Assembly (NCBI GenBank): GCA_020629955.1
Contig: JAHDCI010000006.1
Coordinates: forward strand, 1-58,975
Reading direction: 5' to 3'
Origin: Myxococcota bacterium
GTDB taxonomy: Bacteria; Myxococcota_A; Polyangia; Polyangiales; Houyiibacteriaceae
DNA length: 58,975 nt
In this document: positions 1-9,692 of the stretch, in pieces
How positions within the stretch are numbered: position 1 is the first letter of the stretch
Layout: the number at the start of each line of letters is the position of its first letter
Translations under genes and position numbers: made by a program
Notes under the pieces: model-generated
Told to the model about the DNA's origin: nothing
The model's database searches: none
The model's input: only the letters and a program-made list of their open reading frames with translations

Positions 1-2
1 AG

Positions 3-1160
3 TTCGATTGCGGCGACCGCCAGTGTCAATCGATTCGCGAGCTCTGCTGCGTGACGGAATTCTCGGACGCCGCATGTAGCAACGGTGTGGACGATGATGG
101 GAATGGCTTTGCGGACTGCGAAGACTTCGCGTGTCGCTCCAACCCGTACGTGACGGTTTGCCAGCGCGAGACCGATTGCGAAGACGATCGCGATAACGAC
201 AACGACGGCGAAACCGACTGCGACGATAGCGACTGCGCGGGGCTCGAGATTTGCGGCGCGACGCCTCCCGAAATGGGCGACGAGAACACGTTCGAGCGCT
301 GCACTGATGGGTTCGACAATGACGGTAACGGATTTGAAGATTGTCGAGATTTCTCCTGCTGTGACCGTGACGGCCAATGTGTCGACCCACGGCTCGAAGC
401 CGTTTGTCTCTCCGGCGAGACCGAAGATACGACTGCCGCTTGTACCGATGGAATGGACAACGACGGCAACGGTTTCCTCGACTGCGGTGAGTTCGGTTGC
501 TGTTCCCAGGAGCGCGACGCGAATGGATGTGTGACGCTCTCTTGCATCAACCAGGAAGTGCAGAGCTACTGCAACTCGACGGCCGAAGACACCATGGAGA
601 CCTGCACGGACGGCATCGACAACAATGGCAACGGCTTCCTCGACTGCGAAGATTTCTCGTGTTCCCGCTCTTGCGACCCGGCGGTGCGCGCTATTTGCGA
701 AGCAAACTACGCGAGCTGCATCGACGGTCTCGACAATGACGGAGACCGGTTCCCGGACTGTAGCGACTTCTCGTGCCGCGACGTTGTGGAGCGGGTGACG
801 TTCACCAATCGTGACGGCGAAGAAGTCACGTTTGAGGCTTCCCCGTGTAGCGAATCGGTGGTCGAGCCTGACACGCGAGGCGACCTCGATGCCGACGCGC
901 TCCGGCGCCTCGTCGCGACGGCGGTTGAACGCTGCACGGACGGTATTGATGGCGACAACGACGGCTTCATTGATTGCAACGATTGGGATTGCCAATGGAA
1001 CCCATTGCTCAACCCCCTAACGCGCGGCGATACCGCGCCGGGGCTGTGCCAAGGCGGCTTCTTTGACGCTTCTCTCAACGGCGGCGCCGGAGCATGGCGT
1101 GCCGTCCAAGATGGTGACCCCGATCGGGAACGTCCGAACGTTCCGCTTCTCTGCCGATAA
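3..1160 (+). CDS. MopE-type (putative metal-binding) Cys/Asp repeat protein, 5'-partial
   Basis: The frame is open from base 3 (FDCGDRQCQSIRELCCVTEF...). About 7 repeats of CxDGxDNDGNGFxDCxDFxC. Confidence 0.8.
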   Translation, partial: FDCGDRQCQSIRELCCVTEFSDAACSNGVDDDGNGFADCEDFACRSNPYVTVCQRETDCEDDRDNDNDGETDCDDSDCAGLEICGATPPEMGDENTFERCTDGFDNDGNGFEDCRDFSCCDRDGQCVDPRLEAVCLSGETEDTTAACTDGMDNDGNGFLDCGEFGCCSQERDANGCVTLSCINQEVQSYCNSTAEDTMETCTDGIDNNGNGFLDCEDFSCSRSCDPAVRAICEANYASCIDGLDNDGDRFPDCSDFSCRDVVERVTFTNRDGEEVTFEASPCSESVVEPDTRGDLDADALRRLVATAVERCTDGIDGDNDGFIDCNDWDCQWNPLLNPLTRGDTAPGLCQGGFFDASLNGGAGAWRAVQDGDPDRERPNVPLLCR

Positions 1161-1206
1161 ACCCTTTTCCTGACGCGTTCAGTCCCCCCACCCCCCGAAC
1201 AACAAC

Positions 1207-3117
1207 ATGAACAATCGCATTCTTATCGCTCTCGCGCTCGCGGGACTCACCCTTCCAGCTGCTGCGCAGACGCAGGTCAGCGGCGCACTCACAGCAGAGC
1301 AAGTGAACGAAGTCGTCTCGGCCAACGGAACCAACGCGCTCACCGAGTGCGGCGTCTCCTTCGTTGAGCTCGACGCACAAATCTCCGCGTCTGGCGGCGT
1401 GCAATCGGTCGCGTCTCGCAATGATTCGGGCGCGCTCTCGGACGAGCAGGCCGCATGCGTCGAGCGTGCTGTGGTCGGTTGGCGCTTCGCCGAAAGCTCC
1501 GCTCCGACGACGGCCCGATTCGTCCTCAGCCCGGCCGGCGTGGGCGCGACGGTGATGACTGGCACTGGCACCGGAGATTCCGCAGCCACGCCCGCTGCGC
1601 CCGCAGAGACCGCTCCGGCTCCCGCGGCCACTCCCGCTCCCGCTCCCTCCTCGAGCACGGAGACGGAGTGCCAGGATGGAAACGATGACGATGGCGACGG
1701 CATGGTGGACTGCGCCGACGCGGACTGTTTCCAGAACGGCTACTGTGAAGCGGGTGGACACGAAGAGCGCAACGACGAGCGCTGCTCGGACTGGATCGAC
1801 AACGATGGCGATGGCCTGGTCGATTGCGAAGACAGCGACTGCCACGGACCTGGTCTGACGGCGTGCCACGGAAGTGAGCCCCACGTCGCGCCAGAAAACG
1901 TACCGGACGACTCTGCGAACGACCTCCCCGCGCTAACCGGCGATATGTCGGCGGAAGACCTCATCGGCGGTCATGGCGACATGGATGGCGAGCGCAACGA
2001 TTACATGTGCTCCGACGGCATCGATAACGATGGTGACGGCCGTACGGACTGCCAGGACTTCGGCTGTCGCTTCGACCCGCAGGTGACCGTCTGCACGGGG
2101 AGCCCGGGCTTCCGTTTCAGCGTCGTCGCCGGCGTTGGCTTCGAATACGACTTCATGCAGGACACGGATTTTGAGTCGGCCGCAGACGTTCGTTTCACCC
2201 GCCTTCAGCTTCGTGCCCTCGGTTCGATTCCGTTCATTGAGAACAGCTTCTTCCTTCTCTCCGCGCGCCTTGAACGCTCGGTTCGTCTGACCTTTGCGCA
2301 CTTCCAGGTGCCCATCGGCAATCGAGGCCACTTCATGGCGATCAACAGCGGCTCTGGCTCGCTTTCGTCCGGTCTGATCGTCTCGGCCTCGAAGCAGCCT
2401 CTTCTCGACGCACCGTTCTACCTTTTCAACGCGTTCGAGCAGGGCAACGGCGCGGCGCTCGAAGTCGGCGGTCCCATCGATGCTGGCGGGACCCTCGCGT
2501 TCCGTGCATTCGCTGCAGGTGGCTCGGGTCGCTTCAACGGCAACGTCGGCGGTCGCTTCTTCCCCGGCGACAACGAGAACTTCACGTACACGGTCGGTGC
2601 TCAGCTTCAGATCAACGCGATTGGTCACTTCTCGCGCTTCGACTCGCCGCTTCTCTACAACGTTGTGCCGCTCCGCCTCGGCTTCATGGTTGGCGCGAAG
2701 TACGACCAGCGCGCGACCGAGCGTTACCCCGCGGTCAACGCCTTCGCGATCTTCACGCATAGCTACTTCCTCCTCCGCGCCGAGAACTACTTCAAGTACG
2801 TGCTCGACTTCGGTGGCTCTGTACAGAACGCGTGGAACGTTCAGGCATCTGTCTTGCTCTGGCCGCGTCACCTCATGCTCGCGGCGGACGTGGGGATGTA
2901 CCAGGCGCAGGATTTCACGGACCTTCCGGCCGACCGCGCGCTTCAGCCGCAGACCTTCGACAATCAGTTCCAGTATCGCGTCGCGCTTCACTGGTGGTGG
3001 TACCGAAACATCGGTCTTCTCACGCTTCTCTACACCGAGAACCATCTCAACATGGACGATGAAGTGAACCACCAGATCGAGCGCAGCTTGCGCCTCGAGA
3101 CGCAGTTCCGCTTCTAA
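1207..3117 (+). CDS. Outer-membrane beta-barrel-like protein with N-terminal MopE-type repeats
   Basis: Signal peptide MNNRILIALALAGLTLPAAAQ; three CxDxxDNDGDGxxDCxDxxC repeats; C-terminal aromatic-rich barrel-like region ending in ...LRLETQFRF. Confidence 0.75.
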   Translation: MNNRILIALALAGLTLPAAAQTQVSGALTAEQVNEVVSANGTNALTECGVSFVELDAQISASGGVQSVASRNDSGALSDEQAACVERAVVGWRFAESSAPTTARFVLSPAGVGATVMTGTGTGDSAATPAAPAETAPAPAATPAPAPSSSTETECQDGNDDDGDGMVDCADADCFQNGYCEAGGHEERNDERCSDWIDNDGDGLVDCEDSDCHGPGLTACHGSEPHVAPENVPDDSANDLPALTGDMSAEDLIGGHGDMDGERNDYMCSDGIDNDGDGRTDCQDFGCRFDPQVTVCTGSPGFRFSVVAGVGFEYDFMQDTDFESAADVRFTRLQLRALGSIPFIENSFFLLSARLERSVRLTFAHFQVPIGNRGHFMAINSGSGSLSSGLIVSASKQPLLDAPFYLFNAFEQGNGAALEVGGPIDAGGTLAFRAFAAGGSGRFNGNVGGRFFPGDNENFTYTVGAQLQINAIGHFSRFDSPLLYNVVPLRLGFMVGAKYDQRATERYPAVNAFAIFTHSYFLLRAENYFKYVLDFGGSVQNAWNVQASVLLWPRHLMLAADVGMYQAQDFTDLPADRALQPQTFDNQFQYRVALHWWWYRNIGLLTLLYTENHLNMDDEVNHQIERSLRLETQFRF

Positions 3118-3129
3118 GGACGCTCCGAG

Positions 3130-4203
3130 ATGACGAAGAGAGGTCCAACGGCGCGAATGAGACCCGCGCTGGCGGGCCTCTCAGCGTATCGGCCCGGCAA
3201 AGCGCTGCGCTTTAAGCTGGACGCGAACGAGTCGCCCTTTCCGTTTTCCGCGCCACTGCTGGAGGCGATGCAACGGGCCGCCTTCGACTCCCCGCTCTGG
3301 CGCTATCCCGACGCGCGGGCCACGCCCCTTCGGAACGCGCTTGCAGAACATCTCAAGGTGGACGGCGAACGTCTCCTCATGGGGGCCGGTTCGGACGAGG
3401 TCATCTCGATTCTCATGGGCGCATTTGGTGAAGGCAAGGCGCTCTACCCGGACCCGAGCTTTTCGATGTACGCCGTGAGCTCGAAGACCCACGGGCTTGC
3501 GCCTTTGCCCGTCGCGACAAACGCGGATTTTACACTCGATCCGGAACGCCTCGAACGTGCTCTTGTGGCTGAACGACCGGTGCTCGCCTTTTACGCGCGC
3601 CCCAACAATCCAACCGGCGCTGTGTTCGAGGAATCCATTCTTCGGGAGATGATCGAGAAGAGTTCCGAGACTCTTCACATCATCGACGAAGCCTACGCTC
3701 CATTCTTCTCCAGGGCGCAATCGCTTCAGCATTTCGCAGACGAGTATTCGAACGTCGCGGTGATGGGGACTCTCTCCAAAATCGGCATGGCCGCGCTTCG
3801 CGTCGGCTGGCTCTATGCGCCGAAGGCCGTCGCCGAAGAGCTCGATAAAGTCCGCCAGCCCTTTAATCTCTCCGTTCCGGTCATCGAATCCGCTGCGACC
3901 TTCCTGAGGGAAGGGCAAAGCGAACTCGAACGATTCCTAAACGAAGCACAGGCAGACCGTGACGAGCTCGCCTCGATCCTTGCCGGCTCTGCGCATATCG
4001 ACGAAGTGGCCCCAAGCGAGGCGAACTTTCTTTTAGCGCATGCCCCGGATTGTGAGCGACTGCACGCTCACCTGCTTTCGCACGAAGTCTCTGTCCGCGT
4101 ATTTCGGCATCCGGCTCTCGCGGGGTGGATGCGGATCAGCCTGGGCAACGCCCAGTCGCGTAATGCCCTCCGCGACGCTCTAGGCGTTTTCCCTGCTCCC
4201 TAA
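3130..4203 (+). CDS. hisC: Histidinol-phosphate aminotransferase family
   Basis: KLDANESPFPF, YARPNNPTGAVF, IIDEAYAPF and GTLSKIGMAALRVGW are fold-type I PLP / HisC motifs. Confidence 0.85.
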   Translation: MTKRGPTARMRPALAGLSAYRPGKALRFKLDANESPFPFSAPLLEAMQRAAFDSPLWRYPDARATPLRNALAEHLKVDGERLLMGAGSDEVISILMGAFGEGKALYPDPSFSMYAVSSKTHGLAPLPVATNADFTLDPERLERALVAERPVLAFYARPNNPTGAVFEESILREMIEKSSETLHIIDEAYAPFFSRAQSLQHFADEYSNVAVMGTLSKIGMAALRVGWLYAPKAVAEELDKVRQPFNLSVPVIESAATFLREGQSELERFLNEAQADRDELASILAGSAHIDEVAPSEANFLLAHAPDCERLHAHLLSHEVSVRVFRHPALAGWMRISLGNAQSRNALRDALGVFPAP

Positions 4204-4706
4204 GAACACGCGCTCCACTGCTCCATAAGCGCTAGCGCGTCCTCTCCAGTAATCCATTGGTGCCCGGCGACTCGGCCAAGTTTGACCTCGAACGCAATCG
4301 CCCCGCTCCACCCCATGGAAAGAGTTGGAGGCTCGGCTTGAAGCCACCTGCGCTGCTTCGGGTAGGGGTAGAGTTCCAAGGCCACGTCCTCGGCGGTCCG
4401 TCCCGGCGCACATGCCTTTCGGACACGTTTTCGAAGCGCAGCGCTCGGATGGACAACGTCTCTCGCGAGGCGTTCCCTAGCCTCGGGGCCTTCGATGATC
4501 TCGCATTGTTTCACGACACCCTGCTTCAAATGCAGTACCGCGACGGCCCCGGTTCCGTGAATGAGCAGCATCCCTTCGGAGCTTGGTACGCGAAAGGTCC
4601 AGAAACGTAGGTACTCGCCGTCCGCGGTTTCGAGATGTGTGTTTCCGCCTTCGAAAAGCCACATCAGCTCCTTTCCCGCATCGTCTTGGAGTCGATAGTC
4701 GAGCAT
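4200..4706 (-). CDS. Hypothetical protein
   Basis: ORF from MLDYRLQDDAGKELMWLF...; its stop overlaps the hisC stop (convergent, shared CTAA). Confidence 0.6.
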   Translation of the reverse strand: MLDYRLQDDAGKELMWLFEGGNTHLETADGEYLRFWTFRVPSSEGMLLIHGTGAVAVLHLKQGVVKQCEIIEGPEARERLARDVVHPSAALRKRVRKACAPGRTAEDVALELYPYPKQRRWLQAEPPTLSMGWSGAIAFEVKLGRVAGHQWITGEDALALMEQWSACS

Positions 4707-4849
4707 TGCGAAAAAGAATAGCGTAGGAGCGCCGCGAGGTGTCCGGCACGTATGAAGATATCGTCGATGGACATGCGAGACGTTCGCCGCTACCACCGTT
4801 GAGGTCGCGCGCGACCAGCGGCGGAGCGAAGGCGAACGGAGATGACGCG

Positions 4850-6229
4850 ATGAGTGAACGGTATGACCTGGTAGTGATCGGCGGAGGCTCTGGCGGCGTT
4901 CGCGCGGCGAGAATCGCAACGCAGTTCGGAGTGAAGGTCGCCTTGGTGGAGGAAGCGCGCCTCGGAGGAACCTGCGTGAATGTCGGCTGCGTGCCGAAGA
5001 AGATTTTTACCTATGCGGCGAGCTACGGCGCAGCACTGAAAGACGCGCGAGGCTACGGCTGGAGCGTCGGCGAGAGTTCTTTCGAATGGAGCGAACTGAT
5101 TGCCGCGACCCATGCGGAGGTCGCCCGGCTCAACGGGATCTACGCCGGAATCCTCGAGCGAGCGAACGTTGAAACCATCCAGGGGCGCGCGGTGCTTCAG
5201 GATCGGAATACGGTCGCTGTGCAGGTCGATGGGGAGACTGTTCGAACTCTCGAAACTGAGAAGATCTTGATCGCGACGGGCGGCCGGCCGGTGAGACCAC
5301 CGATCGACGGAAAAGAGCTCGCGTGGATTTCGGACACGATTTTTGAACTCGAAAGCCTGCCGGAATCGCTCGCCGTCATCGGCGGAGGCTACATCGCTAC
5401 GGAGCTCGGCGGCGCGCTCTCCGCGTTGGGTGTCGACGTTACGCTTATCCATCGCGGTGAGCATTTGCTCTCCGGTTTCGACAAAGAAGTGAGCGCGCAC
5501 CTTACGGAAACGATCGATGAGCATTCCTCGATGAAGCTCATTCTCAACACCAACGTCCGTGCTCTTGAGAAGGATCCGAAGGGTGGCGTGATCGTGCACC
5601 TCGACGGTGACCACGAACCGGTTCGGGCGGAGGCTGCTCTGGCCGCGACAGGCCGCGCGCCAAATTCGGCGGGCATTGGCCTCGAGGAAGCCGGCGTGAA
5701 GCTAAACTCCTGGGGCGCTGTTTGCGTCGACGAGGACCATCGAACGAACGTGCCCAATATCTTCGCGGTTGGCGATGTGACAGACCGCCTTGCGCTGACC
5801 CCTGTTGCGCTCGGGGAAGGGATGGCGTTCGCGAAGGCTCAGTTCGGTCCAGATGAAAGCACGCGACAGATCCCCTATTCGATCGTCCCGACCGCGGTGT
5901 TTTCAAAGCCAGAGGTCGGAACGTGCGGGCTCACGGAAGAGCAGGCGATCGATAAGGGGCACCCGGTTACGATCTTCACCTCCCGCTTTCGGCCGATGAA
6001 GAACATCCTGGCGGGCCGCAGCGATAAGATGTTCATGAAGCTTATCGTCGACTCTGAGAGTGACCTTGTGCTCGGCGTTCATATCGTCGGCGAAGGTGCA
6101 GGCGAGATGCTTCAGGGGTTTGGTGTTGCAATGACCTGCGGCGCGACCAAAGCGGAGCTCGATGCGACGATCGGAATTCACCCCACCGCGGCAGAGGAGC
6201 TCGTAACCATGCGGACGCCGACTCGCTAG
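4850..6229 (+). CDS. gor: Glutathione-disulfide reductase / FAD-dependent pyridine nucleotide-disulfide oxidoreductase
   Basis: Internal ATG at 4850: MSERYDLVVIGGGSGGVRAAR; redox motif GGTCVNVGCVPKK; C-terminal GIHPTAAEELVTM. Confidence 0.88.
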   Translation: MSERYDLVVIGGGSGGVRAARIATQFGVKVALVEEARLGGTCVNVGCVPKKIFTYAASYGAALKDARGYGWSVGESSFEWSELIAATHAEVARLNGIYAGILERANVETIQGRAVLQDRNTVAVQVDGETVRTLETEKILIATGGRPVRPPIDGKELAWISDTIFELESLPESLAVIGGGYIATELGGALSALGVDVTLIHRGEHLLSGFDKEVSAHLTETIDEHSSMKLILNTNVRALEKDPKGGVIVHLDGDHEPVRAEAALAATGRAPNSAGIGLEEAGVKLNSWGAVCVDEDHRTNVPNIFAVGDVTDRLALTPVALGEGMAFAKAQFGPDESTRQIPYSIVPTAVFSKPEVGTCGLTEEQAIDKGHPVTIFTSRFRPMKNILAGRSDKMFMKLIVDSESDLVLGVHIVGEGAGEMLQGFGVAMTCGATKAELDATIGIHPTAAEELVTMRTPTR

Positions 6230-6390
6230 CTAGTGCGGGGATCACATCGCTTGAAGGGATGGTCTTTCGTCCGGGGCGCCGAGGCGAGCTTCGACAGGCG
6301 TACGACATGCCGAGTAGTTCGATGGAAGAGCGAAGCGTGGATCGGCGTTCCTGGCGGAAGAGAGCCGTTCTAGCGATGTGAACGCACCAG
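6230..6390 (+). repeat. Dispersed palindromic element, copy A
   Basis: CTAGTGCGGGGATCACATCGCTTGAAGG...CTAGCGATGTGAACGCACCAG; homologous to five other copies in the window. Confidence 0.85.
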
Positions 6391-6498
6391 GTGTCTTAAG
6401 CGACACCGCGTGCTTGCCCCTCCTGCCACAAAACGCTCTCGGACCGTGGGAGCCGAACGTACCGTTCTGAAAACGCGATGCCCGCAAACGTCGTCCCC

Positions 6499-6540
6499 AC
6501 AAACCAAAATGCCCACCGACGGGTGGGCACTTTGGTTTGT
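6499..6540. terminator. Bidirectional intrinsic terminator-like hairpin
   Basis: ACAAACCAAAATGCCCACC-GAC-GGGTGGGCACTTTGGTTTGT; long stem between convergent genes. Confidence 0.8.
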
Positions 6541-6557
6541 GATGTTGAAGCGCCGCG

Positions 6558-7412
6558 TTAGCGGACGCCCTGCATCTCGAAGAATCGAATCGTCGACTCG
6601 ACGGCAGCTTCAAGGGCGCGCGTCACGATTTGCGCGATAGCGTCTTCGGACTGGCGAAGCGCGTCATAGTACTGCTGGCGCTCAGTCGCGTGAATCACAA
6701 CGGGGGGGTAGCCATTGTGGAGAAGGACCAGATTCAGAACCAATCGGGCGACCTTCCCGCTCTGACGGGGGAAGGGGTAGATGTGTAGAAGTTGGTAGTG
6801 CGCCTTCGAAGCCAGTCGCACGGCGTGTGTTGCCCGCTTGGTTTCCGCTGCGTTCATCCACTGAACCAGGTTTCGCATGCGGTACGAGATTTTCTCCGGA
6901 GGGGCGATCTCGTGGAAATAGAGCTTATGAAGGGGGACGTCCCGCCGGTAAGTCGGGCTCGCGCGACCTTCAAGCTCTTCGGGAGCAAGCTGCGCGTAGA
7001 GATCTTTGATCACGTCGAGGCTGACGTTAAGGCGTTTCTTCTTCGCGAGGCGTCGAATCGTGTCAATCGCGCTCTTGTGATTCCGAATTTCGTCGTAGAC
7101 CGGCAACAAGGAAGCGTCCTCCGGGACGTCTTCGAGGATCGCGGCCCGAAGCTCATCCTCTCGATACGCGACGCCCTCAAGCGCGCTATCGTGGTAAATC
7201 CACGACATATCGAGCGCTTGCATGAACTCGTCGCTCAGCTGGGTGGGAGCGGCTTTTTGCAACTCATGTAGCCGCGCGACGCGTGACTCCAGGCTATCGC
7301 CTTGAAGTTGTTGAACCACTCCCTCTCTCCTTCTTCGGTATCTTGGATTCCCAAGCGATTGGCGACGTGTGACCGATTTGATCCTGCCAAGTCTTCTCCC
7401 GGAAGGGGTCAC
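6558..7412 (-). CDS. Fic-fold protein with degenerate catalytic motif
   Basis: HIYPFPRQSGKVARLVLNLVLLHNGYPP aligns with the Fic motif HPFxDGNGRxAR; DSALEG resembles the class II inhibitory motif. Start codon uncertain. Confidence 0.75.
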   Translation of the reverse strand: MTPSGRRLGRIKSVTRRQSLGNPRYRRRREGVVQQLQGDSLESRVARLHELQKAAPTQLSDEFMQALDMSWIYHDSALEGVAYREDELRAAILEDVPEDASLLPVYDEIRNHKSAIDTIRRLAKKKRLNVSLDVIKDLYAQLAPEELEGRASPTYRRDVPLHKLYFHEIAPPEKISYRMRNLVQWMNAAETKRATHAVRLASKAHYQLLHIYPFPRQSGKVARLVLNLVLLHNGYPPVVIHATERQQYYDALRQSEDAIAQIVTRALEAAVESTIRFFEMQGVR

Positions 7413-7514
7413 ACACGCGCGCGGAACGTAGCAAAACGCGAAAAATAGATCAAGAAATTGATTCTAAACGCTTGTTTTTAAACGTGTAATTGGAAATGTC
7501 ACAGAGGGTCTCAA

Positions 7515-8051
7515 TTACGGAATGAGGCTCTCAAGAACGGCTGCGATAGCTTCTTCGTCCGCGACACCGCGCTCAACCATTCGAATTTCGCCCTCGCGTC
7601 CGATCACAAAGAGCGTTGGCAGGGCTTGAACATCGAACGCGCTTTGTGCGGAGCCGTCCGGATCGTGAAGACTCGGAAACTCAAATCCAAACGCCTGGAA
7701 ACGCGCGCGGAGCAGACTCGGGTCGTCCGATTCGACGTTTACCCCATAGAAGCGAACATCGCCGGCGAAGCGACGCGAGAGCCGGTTCAGAATGGGCACC
7801 GAACGTCGACATGGCGGACACCAACTCGCCCAAAAGTCGAGCACCACGACCTCACCTCGTAGGTTCCCGAGGTCCACGCGGTCTCCTGCGCCTTCGCCGG
7901 CTGCGATCGGGGCGACAAGGCCGGGCGCTTCTCGGTTGCATCCCTGGCGAGGCACCACTCCGAAAAGCACCACGATCGCAAATCCGAGGACCGCCCCAAG
8001 CCAGGGGGCGAGGCGCTTCAGATCCGCGCTCATGCTAGAGGATTCAGACAA
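7515..8051 (-). CDS. TlpA/ResA-like thiol-disulfide oxidoreductase
   Basis: N-terminal TM helix; DFWASWCPPCRRSVPILN thioredoxin motif; ALPTLFVIGREGEI. Confidence 0.85.
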   Translation of the reverse strand: MSESSSMSADLKRLAPWLGAVLGFAIVVLFGVVPRQGCNREAPGLVAPIAAGEGAGDRVDLGNLRGEVVVLDFWASWCPPCRRSVPILNRLSRRFAGDVRFYGVNVESDDPSLLRARFQAFGFEFPSLHDPDGSAQSAFDVQALPTLFVIGREGEIRMVERGVADEEAIAAVLESLIP

Positions 8052-8135
8052 GGTCTATTCTTCATAGCGCGGATTGTTCACTCTGCACGTTCGGGACGCG
8101 CTTGACTTTCGCTGCCGTCGCACGAGGATTTCTCT

Positions 8136-9533
8136 ATGGCGGCCGACGCAGCGCTAAAACAGATGAGTCACGCGCTCGATAGTGCCAGCATCGTGATCGA
8201 CACTGAAATTCGCGAGAGCTACGCCAGCGACGAAAGCGAAGCGCGCCCTGTTGTGCCGGTGGCGGTCTTGCGCCCGAAAGATGCAGCGGAGGTCGCCGAG
8301 ATGCTTCGCTCTTGTACCGAGCATCAGGTGTCTTTGACGACGCGGGCGGGGGGAACGAGCCGAGTTGGTGGCGCGGTACCCGAGCCTGGAGGTGTCGTTC
8401 TATCGACCGAACGAATGCCGAAGCGGATGGATATTGAGCGAGAGAACCTGCGTGCGTTCGTGTCGCCAAACATCGTTTTGAAGGATCTGCATGCTGCCGT
8501 GGAGGCGGAAGGTCTCTTTTACGGTCCCGATCCGAATTCTCTTGAGACTTGTCAGCTAGGCGGAAATATCGGCGCCAACGCGGGTGGGCCTCGGGCATTT
8601 AAGTATGGCGTGACGCAGCATTGGGTGCTCGGGATGGACGTTACGCTCGCGGATGGAACTTCCCTATCGCTCGGAAAGGGAACCTCGAAAGGCGTGACCG
8701 GCTACGATCTCACTTCGATGCTGGTCGGGAGCGAAGGAACGCTTGGGGTTGTTACGGATGCGACACTCAAGCTGATCCCAAAGCCCGAAGCTCTTGCCAC
8801 ACTTCTTGTTTTTCTTCCGAATCAGGCGACGCTCCAGCGCGCGATCTCGTCGGTCTTGGGCAAGGGAGTGATCCCCCGTTGCCTTGAGTTTCTCGACGCC
8901 CTCGCGCTCGACATCGCCCGGGCTTCGATGGGCTTGGCGGTTCCCCCGGACGCGCGGGCCATGCTCCTGCTTGAACTCGATGGTCCCTCGCGCTTGCTCG
9001 ATGCTCAGGTGGAGGAGTGCGGCAATACGCTGATCGACGCGGGCGCTCTCGACGTTCTGATGGCGCAGTCATCGACGGAACGTGAGCGGCTGTGGGCAGC
9101 GCGCCGGGAGATGAGTTACGCCTTTCGTCGTCAGGCGAAGTTTAAGCTCTCAGAGGACGTTGTCGTGCCGAGGACGCATATCGGGGAACTGCTTCGGGTG
9201 TGTGAGGAGCTCTCCGACCGTCATGGCGTGCAAATGCCGAGCTACGGTCACGCGGGCGATGGCAACCTCCACGTGAACTTCCTCTGGGACGACCCGGAGG
9301 ATCGCCGGCGCGTCGATGCGGCGATTCACGGTCTCTTCGAGGCTGTTGTCGAGATGGGCGGCACACTCAGCGGCGAGCATGGGATCGGCATTTTGAAGGC
9401 TCCGTATCTCGCGCTCGAGCAATCACCGGAGCTGATCGCGTTGCAGCGGCGAATCAAGACGCTCTTCGATCCGCGCGGGATCTTGAATCCTGGAAAAGTA
9501 TTCTCGCGCACCGGGATCCATCGCGCATGTTAG
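8136..9533 (+). CDS. glcD: FAD-linked oxidase, glycolate oxidase subunit GlcD-like
   Basis: TTRAGGTSRVGGAV, GGNIGANAGGPRAFKYG, GTLGVVTDATLKL, GEHGIGILKAPYL. Confidence 0.85.
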   Translation: MAADAALKQMSHALDSASIVIDTEIRESYASDESEARPVVPVAVLRPKDAAEVAEMLRSCTEHQVSLTTRAGGTSRVGGAVPEPGGVVLSTERMPKRMDIERENLRAFVSPNIVLKDLHAAVEAEGLFYGPDPNSLETCQLGGNIGANAGGPRAFKYGVTQHWVLGMDVTLADGTSLSLGKGTSKGVTGYDLTSMLVGSEGTLGVVTDATLKLIPKPEALATLLVFLPNQATLQRAISSVLGKGVIPRCLEFLDALALDIARASMGLAVPPDARAMLLLELDGPSRLLDAQVEECGNTLIDAGALDVLMAQSSTERERLWAARREMSYAFRRQAKFKLSEDVVVPRTHIGELLRVCEELSDRHGVQMPSYGHAGDGNLHVNFLWDDPEDRRRVDAAIHGLFEAVVEMGGTLSGEHGIGILKAPYLALEQSPELIALQRRIKTLFDPRGILNPGKVFSRTGIHRAC

Positions 9534-9692
9534 GTGATCGCTGTAAATATCTGATTTTATAACGTAAATAGGGTTTCGCGTGGCGCTCTTCCATTCGTTC
9601 CTCCGGTGACGCGACACACAGCCGCATCGACCGACGCTGTTCACGAAAATCTCTTAAGACCGCGCGCAGCGAAGGCTGGCGAATACAGTTTT

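Noticed and set aside
51-1000. Regularly spaced similar segments suggestive of a CRISPR-like or tandem DNA repeat
   Set aside because: They are codon-level echoes of the protein repeat CxDGxDNDGNGFxDC, with divergent DNA and no constant repeat/spacer structure.
2218-2240. GGTTCGATTCC, tRNA T-loop-like
   Set aside because: Inside the barrel CDS; no cloverleaf.
1933-3072. 379-aa minus-strand ORF
   Set aside because: Antisense to the barrel-like protein; no motifs.
6230-6390. Small ORFs running through the palindromic elements (e.g. at 25936-26118, 42266-42499)
   Set aside because: Frames are not conserved between copies; conservation follows the palindrome, not codons.
6558-7412. Fic protein as toxin of a toxin-antitoxin pair
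   Set aside because: No adjacent small antitoxin gene, and the catalytic motif is degenerate.
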